From: JALSHZ01 sp964614535
GTDB lineage: Bacteria; Pseudomonadota; Gammaproteobacteria; UWMA-0217
Length of the DNA stretch: 20,163 bases
Direction of reading: 5' to 3'
Assembly: GCA_964614535.1 (NCBI GenBank)
Contig: CAZTOZ010000056.1
Location: 1 to 20,163 of the forward strand
Shown here: positions 16,151 to 20,163 of the stretch, in pieces
How the letters are laid out: every line of letters begins with the position of its first letter
Position numbering within the stretch: position 1 is the first letter of the stretch
Program-made: the position numbers and the translations under genes
Notes under the pieces: generated by a model
The model's database searches: none
Seen by the model: the letters and a program-made list of their open reading frames with translations, nothing else
What the model was told of the DNA's origin: nothing

Positions 16151-18329
16151 GATCCGTCTCCCGGTGTATCGGTAGGGTGAACTTGAACGTGGTGCCGCTA
16201 GCCGACGTCTCGTCGAGATAGAGGGTGCCGCCGTGCTCGGCGATGATTCTCTGGCTGATCGACAATCCCAGGCCCATGCCGTTCTCCTTGTCGCTGACAT
16301 AGGGTGAGAAGATGGCCGAGCGGATCTCCTCGTCGATGCCAGGCCCGGTGTCGGCCACCGTGACGAGGATCGTCTTCGCGTCGGCCATCTCGGTGCGGAT
16401 CGTCAGTGACTTCTCCCGCTTTTCATCGACCGTCATCGCCTCGATGGAGTTCTTGATGAGGTTGACCAGGACCTGGTCGATCAGAATGTCCTGGGCATAG
16501 ACGGCCGGCAGGTCGGGCGCCAGCGCCAGTTTCAGCTCGATGTCGTTGGGGCCGAAGGTGTGCTCGATCAGCACGACGACATCACGGACGACGGTGTTGA
16601 TATCGACCGCCTTTTTCTTCGGCGAGCCCTTTTTCACGAACGCCCTGAGCTGCTTGATGATGCCACCCGCCTTCTGCGCCTGATTGTTGATCCGTTCGAG
16701 GATGTCCTTGATCCGCTCCGGGTTGATCTTGTCGGCATCGACCAGACGGATACAGGCCAGCGCATTGGTCGATATGGCGGTGAGCGGCTGGTTGAGCTCG
16801 TGGGCGATGCCGGATGCCATCTCACCCATCGTGCTGACGCGGGTGACGTGGGCCAGCTCCTGCTGGTGGCGGCGGGCATTGGCCTCCAGTCTCTTCTGCT
16901 GGCTGATGTCCCTGAAGACGACGACGCTGCCGATGGTGCGGTTGCGCTCGTCCTTCAACGGTGTCGCCACATAGGTCACCGGGAAGCTGCTGCCATCCTT
17001 CTTCCAGAAGACGTCTTCATCGACCACCCGCTTCTTGCTGTCGGCATAGGTCTTGTAGACCGGGCACTGCGCCTCGGGGAACGGTTCGCCGGACGCCGTG
17101 GTGTGGTGGATCAGGGCATGGTGGTTCAGGCCGATGATCTCCTCCGCCTTCCAGCCGGTCATCTCCTCCATCGCCTTGTTGACGAAGGTGGAGTTGCCAT
17201 CCAGATCGACGCCGTAGATGCCATCGGCAACCGAGTTGAGAATCAGCGAGTGCTGCCGTTCGAGGCGGCTCTTCGACAGGCGCAGCGCCCGGTTGAGGCG
17301 GATCACCATGATCGTCAACCCCATCAGCGCGACGAAGACCAGCAGGCTGGCCAGGACGCCGGCCCAGTATTTGTTGATGGCATCGGCCAGCGTGAAGGTG
17401 TCGGGGTGGTCGTAGGGCGGCAAGTGGAGCGCCTTGAGCAGATCGTGGACCGGCTGATATTCCAGCGGAATCGACCAGCGGTCGTGGCGATCGTTGCGGC
17501 CGGACTTCTGGTGCATCTGCATCAGGGCGATGGCCACCGCCTGGGCCAGACCGTCGGGGGTGTGGTTGAGCTTGCTGAACGGCCATTCGGGGTAGAGCCG
17601 GGTGCTGAGTTTCTCGGGAAAGGCGAGGTCGTGACGCTCGTTGATGATCTTGAAGTCGGCCATGTCGATCTTGCCCTTGGCGTCCATGCTTTCGAGGATG
17701 CCGGTGCGAACCGTGCCCACATCGACGCTGCCGTTGTAGACCGCCTCGACGACATTGTCGTGGATGCCGCCGAAACGGATGCGGATGCCGTCCCGCCAGG
17801 TTCCCATGCCCCGGCTCTTGAGCTCGTACATCGTCATCTGATAGCCACCCAACGAGGTCTTGTCGACCGCCATGATGGTCTTGTGGCGCAGGTCGTCGAA
17901 CGAGGCGATGTCGTCCCGATCGGCCCGGGTGAAGACGACGCTGCCGAACAGCGTCGTGAAATCGTCGCCGACCCGGCGGTTGAGGGTGGCGATCCGCGCC
18001 ACCCGGTGCCGAACCTCCATGACGACGTAGATGCTGGGATTGACGAGCAGGAAGTGGATCGCCCGGGATTCGACGGCGGGTTCGACTTCATCGAAATCGA
18101 GCGGTACGATCTCGAACCGCCTGCCCGGAATCTCGTCGCTGAGATAGGCGGCGGTATCGGCCCAGTAGGTGGCCGTGGCCGGGTCGCCGCGATGACTGAG
18201 GACGCCGATTCTGATCACTTCGTCCGCCGGCACCATGGCCGGTGCGAAAAGCAGCAACACAGCGATGCGCAACCAGCCGCCACGTCCCGACCAACGCCGA
18301 TAGGGCGCCGCGGCGGTTCGTCGGCTCAT
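16140..18329 (-). CDS. TtrS-like hybrid sensor kinase: PhnD-type periplasmic domain, PAS, histidine kinase
   Basis: The 729-aa product starts with a signal or anchor segment (about 19-35). A PhnD/phosphonate-binding-like periplasmic domain (about 37-300) follows, then a transmembrane helix (323-344), a PAS domain (about 358-475) and a HisKA dimerisation domain with His510 in GIAHELNQPLTAI. The ATPase domain has Asn627, DTGPG (660-664) and GMGLGLS (684-690). Salmonella TtrS, the tetrathionate sensor, combines a similar PhnD-like periplasmic domain with a kinase. This protein is longer, and the PAS would account for the difference. Start ATG 18329 has GGAG eight bases upstream; ATG 18353 and TTG 18407 are in-frame alternatives. 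The ligand is plausibly a sulfur oxyanion, judged from the neighbouring sox genes. Confidence 0.9.
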   Translation of the reverse strand: MSRRTAAAPYRRWSGRGGWLRIAVLLLFAPAMVPADEVIRIGVLSHRGDPATATYWADTAAYLSDEIPGRRFEIVPLDFDEVEPAVESRAIHFLLVNPSIYVVMEVRHRVARIATLNRRVGDDFTTLFGSVVFTRADRDDIASFDDLRHKTIMAVDKTSLGGYQMTMYELKSRGMGTWRDGIRIRFGGIHDNVVEAVYNGSVDVGTVRTGILESMDAKGKIDMADFKIINERHDLAFPEKLSTRLYPEWPFSKLNHTPDGLAQAVAIALMQMHQKSGRNDRHDRWSIPLEYQPVHDLLKALHLPPYDHPDTFTLADAINKYWAGVLASLLVFVALMGLTIMVIRLNRALRLSKSRLERQHSLILNSVADGIYGVDLDGNSTFVNKAMEEMTGWKAEEIIGLNHHALIHHTTASGEPFPEAQCPVYKTYADSKKRVVDEDVFWKKDGSSFPVTYVATPLKDERNRTIGSVVVFRDISQQKRLEANARRHQQELAHVTRVSTMGEMASGIAHELNQPLTAISTNALACIRLVDADKINPERIKDILERINNQAQKAGGIIKQLRAFVKKGSPKKKAVDINTVVRDVVVLIEHTFGPNDIELKLALAPDLPAVYAQDILIDQVLVNLIKNSIEAMTVDEKREKSLTIRTEMADAKTILVTVADTGPGIDEEIRSAIFSPYVSDKENGMGLGLSISQRIIAEHGGTLYLDETSASGTTFKFTLPIHRETDHGG

Positions 18330-18433
18330 GGGCCTCGCTCCGTCATCCGTCATCCCCCGCTCGTGGTGTTCGATCGCCAACCGGCAGACGGTGGAACCGG
18401 GTTTCAACGAGGTCGGTTGGCTGCTTCCCCCCG

Positions 18434-18439
18434 ATTATA
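18434..18439 (-). promoter_or_regulatory. Candidate -10 box for the sensor kinase operon
   Basis: The minus strand reads TATAAT about 105 bp upstream of the chosen kinase start. No good -35 is present at standard spacing. Confidence 0.3.
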
Positions 18440-18502
18440 TCGCCATCTTCCCGCAGGGATATTGGTGAAAACCACAACCTCCGTACCAGCATGTCGGAAT
18501 AG

Positions 18503-18514
18503 CCGCCATGGCGG
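18503..18514. promoter_or_regulatory. Perfect palindrome CCGCCATGGCGG, candidate operator
   Basis: This is a 12-bp perfect palindrome located 89-100 bp upstream of the soxX start. That distance suits binding by a dimeric activator. The binding protein is unknown; the adjacent LuxR-type regulator is the obvious candidate. Confidence 0.35.
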
Positions 18515-18541
18515 TTTGCGCGCAGACTTTTTTCTACAGGT

Positions 18542-18567
18542 CGTAGCAACGGGGCATTCCCGCTACG
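18542..18567. promoter_or_regulatory. Interrupted inverted repeat upstream of soxX
   Basis: CGTAGC (18542-18547) pairs with GCTACG (18562-18567), and an inner GGG/CCC (18551-18553/18559-18561) extends the dyad across a three-base bulge. It lies 36-61 bp upstream of the soxX ATG, so it could be an operator near the promoter or a hairpin in the 5' leader. Confidence 0.4.
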
Positions 18568-18602
18568 GCTGCCACCCAACGTATTTCCAAGAGGTTGAGC
18601 GT

Positions 18603-19094
18603 ATGAGAAAACCAATCGACCGACGCCCGGCACGACGGCACCTGCTGCCATTGACCCTGGCGGCCGCCGTCATGGTAATGGGCACCACGACGGGATTCGC
18701 TGCAAACAATGCCTATTGTGACTGGGAGATGAAGAACCATTCGATCGACGAGCCATTGTGCGGACTCAAGGGCAATGCCGAAAACGGCCGCAAGCTCGCC
18801 ATCGCGCGCAAGAAGGGCAACTGCCTGGCCTGCCACGCCATGCCGATTCCCGAGCACGACTTTCACGGCACCATCGCGCCGCCGCTGAACGGCGTCGGCG
18901 CGCGCCTCAAGGAGGGTGAACTGCGCGCGCGCCTCGTCGACATCAAGCAGCTCAATCCGATGAGCCTGATGCCGAGTTTCTACAAGCACCCGGACAAGCT
19001 GCACCGGGTGGCGAAGAAATTCCAGGGCAAAACGGTGCTCACCGCGCAGGAGATAGAGGACATCGTCGCCTATCTCAAAACCTTGACCGATTGA
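18603..19094 (+). CDS. soxX: Sulfur-oxidation cytochrome c SoxX
   Basis: The 163-aa product is the small monohaem subunit of the periplasmic SoxXA cytochrome, which joins thiosulfate to the SoxY carrier. A signal peptide is visible (basic n-region, hydrophobic 14-30, cleavage near GFAA). The haem motif CLACH is at 74-78. The distal ligand is probably Met123 in NPMSLMPSFY, a family hallmark. An N-terminal extension carries two further cysteines, Cys39 and Cys53. ATG 18603 is supported by AAGAGG eight bases upstream (18589-18594). It is the first gene of the soxXAB run, 22 bp before soxA. Confidence 0.94.
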   Translation: MRKPIDRRPARRHLLPLTLAAAVMVMGTTTGFAANNAYCDWEMKNHSIDEPLCGLKGNAENGRKLAIARKKGNCLACHAMPIPEHDFHGTIAPPLNGVGARLKEGELRARLVDIKQLNPMSLMPSFYKHPDKLHRVAKKFQGKTVLTAQEIEDIVAYLKTLTD

Positions 19095-19116
19095 CCCCAT
19101 TCGGAGGAGACAGCAA

Positions 19117-19881
19117 ATGATGATTCGTCAAATACTCGTTTCGATCGGCGTGCTGATGGTGTTTACCGGACAGAGCCTGTCGGAGCCGAAATCGGGATAC
19201 GACTTTCTCAAGGCGGAAACCAAGGAGATGCAGGACGACGATTTCCTCAACCCCGGCATCCAGGCGGTCGACGAGGGCCGGGAGTTGTTCAACAAGCCGG
19301 GGGCGAACGGCAAGAGTTGCGCCAGCTGCCACGGCGAGGACGGTGCGAAACTGGACCCCAAGAGAATCGCGATGTATCCGGTGTTCGACAAGACGCTCGG
19401 CAAGGCCGTTACGCTGCAACAGCGCATCCACATGGAATCCGAGGGCAAACTCGGCAACAAACCGATGAAATACGACGGCAAGGACGCGCTCAAGCTCGAG
19501 GTCTTCGTGCGCCATCTGGCCCGGGGCGAAACCGTCAATGTCCAGACCGACGGTGACATGGCCCCGGTCATCGCCAAGGGCAAGAAAATCTACGAGACCC
19601 GGGCCGGCCAGCTCGACATGTCCTGCGCCGGATGCCATGTCTATTACCCCGGCCAGAAGATTCGCGCCAACGTATTGTCGCAGGGACAGGGCAACGGCTT
19701 TCCCAACTACCGGCTGAAAAACGGCAAGATCAACGGCATCCACAGTCGTTTCAACGGCTGCTACAAACAGTTCCGGGCGGCCAAGAAAAAGCCGGGCAAC
19801 GACGACTACGTCGCCCTCGAAGCCTATGTGATGTCACGCGGCAACGGCCTGAAGATCGAGACCCCGGCGGTCAGATTCTGA
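19117..19881 (+). CDS. soxA: Dihaem sulfur-oxidation cytochrome c SoxA
   Basis: The 254-aa product is the catalytic subunit of SoxXA in the periplasm. After a signal peptide (hydrophobic 4-18) there are two haem sites, CASCH (68-72) and CAGCH (170-174). Cys215 in RFNGCYKQFRA is the expected axial cysteine that becomes the active-site persulfide. Both haem motifs are present, so this is the dihaem type and not the monohaem variant. ATG 19117 has GGAGG nine bases upstream (19103-19107). No soxK or soxL follows; the next gene is soxB after 145 bp. Confidence 0.95.
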   Translation: MMIRQILVSIGVLMVFTGQSLSEPKSGYDFLKAETKEMQDDDFLNPGIQAVDEGRELFNKPGANGKSCASCHGEDGAKLDPKRIAMYPVFDKTLGKAVTLQQRIHMESEGKLGNKPMKYDGKDALKLEVFVRHLARGETVNVQTDGDMAPVIAKGKKIYETRAGQLDMSCAGCHVYYPGQKIRANVLSQGQGNGFPNYRLKNGKINGIHSRFNGCYKQFRAAKKKPGNDDYVALEAYVMSRGNGLKIETPAVRF

Positions 19882-20026
19882 ACCACCGGAGCCACGACCC
19901 AAACGCCCGTGTCTTCGATGCCTTCGACGACGACCGGGATCACCGGGGTCCATCGCAGCCGGCGGTGGGCCTCGGTGACGACCCACCATTCCACAGAGAT
20001 ATCCTGACGCCAACGGAAACCAATCC
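19882..20026 (+). other. 145-bp gap between soxA and soxB
   Basis: No gene is apparent. The gap contains a weak 6-bp dyad GGTGGG/CCCACC (19964-19969/19982-19987) and is too short for a soxK gene. soxB is probably read from the same transcript. Confidence 0.5.
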
Positions 20027-20163
20027 ATGAGCCTGACCAGAAGAGATTTCATCAAGATCCTCGGCGCCGCCAACTTCGCCGGCCTCATCACCGCCTGCGA
20101 CCAGGCGCCAGTCTCGTCCGCGCTGGCCGCCCAGCAGAACCTCTACGAGGTGCCCAAGTTCGG
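20027..20163 (+). CDS. soxB: SoxB, sulfate thiohydrolase, N-terminal fragment cut by window end
   Basis: Only the first 45 codons are present. They encode a Tat-type signal, SLTRRDFIKILGAANFAGL, followed by LYEVPKFG, which resembles the start of mature SoxB (the family continues into the metal-binding HITDTH region, outside the window). SoxB is a periplasmic dimanganese hydrolase that releases sulfate from the thiosulfonate on SoxY. The start ATG 20027 has a GGAAA site seven bases upstream. The signal also contains ITAC (21-24), which fits a lipobox. The assignment rests on the short fragment plus its position after soxXA. Confidence 0.82.
   Translation, partial: MSLTRRDFIKILGAANFAGLITACDQAPVSSALAAQQNLYEVPKF

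Larger units (their letters stand above)
18330..18602. promoter_or_regulatory. Divergent control region between the two-component system and soxXAB
   Basis: This 273-bp region separates the kinase start from soxX and must hold both promoters. It contains a candidate kinase -10 box, a perfect 12-bp palindrome (18503-18514), a six-T run (18528-18533) and an interrupted inverted repeat (18542-18567). No convincing sigma-70 -35/-10 pair was found for soxX, which would be consistent with an activator-dependent promoter. Confidence 0.6.

Noticed and set aside
18354..18407. Upstream TTG start for the sensor kinase
   Set aside because: The added residues separate the signal segment from the N-terminus, and ATG 18329 has a well-placed GGAG.
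16560..19094. 844-codon plus-strand frame running antisense through the kinase and into soxX
   Set aside because: Only the last 163 codons (soxX) have a signal peptide, ribosome site and haem motif. The rest mirrors the kinase gene and the intergenic region.

Overview
The window looks like chromosome from a high-GC, sulfur-oxidising gammaproteobacterium, probably of the Chromatiales or a related lineage. Three observations support this. The gene block cutA-dsbD-aroQ-accB-accC-prmA-(zinc ribbon/DUF3426)-fis-purH resembles a conserved block known from Pseudomonas and other Gammaproteobacteria. The fis and DUF3426 genes are typical of that class. The right end begins a thiosulfate-oxidation (Sox) locus. 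No genus can be named from the sequence alone.

Layout, left to right. Positions 1-716 are non-coding and dominated by a large nested inverted repeat built from short palindromic repeats. purH follows on the minus strand (717-2294). A cytoplasmic-looking LpqC/PHB-depolymerase-type esterase is divergent from it on the plus strand (2335-3249) and converges on fis (3284-3553, minus) across a perfect hairpin. A 435-bp non-coding stretch (3554-3988) lies where related genomes carry dusB. Upstream of it, all on the minus strand, are a zinc-ribbon membrane protein, prmA, accC, accB and aroQ. They are followed by a tight second group, prlC-xth-cutA-dsbD-tlpA, with ATGA-type overlaps at prlC/xth and dsbD/tlpA and a cutA/dsbD overlap. 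The DsbD has two complete N-terminal redox domains.

A lipoprotein of the metallo-beta-lactamase fold (NAPE-PLD-like) is divergent from prlC (14380-15534). It converges with a two-component system on the minus strand: a FixJ/TtrR-like response regulator and a TtrS-like sensor kinase with a PhnD-type periplasmic domain plus PAS. A 273-bp divergent region containing a perfect palindrome and an interrupted inverted repeat separates the kinase from soxX-soxA-soxB (plus strand; soxB is cut by the window end).

How it fits together. The right third is plausibly a sensory and catalytic unit: periplasmic detection of a sulfur oxyanion, phosphotransfer to a LuxR-type regulator, and control of SoxXA and SoxB. 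The DsbD/TlpA pair could supply reducing equivalents to the periplasm, for cytochrome c maturation or for SoxYZ in the way SoxV/SoxW do. The remainder is housekeeping: purine, fatty-acid and shikimate synthesis, ribosomal protein methylation, DNA repair, peptide turnover and nucleoid regulation. No tRNA, rRNA, CRISPR array, transposase or phage gene was seen.
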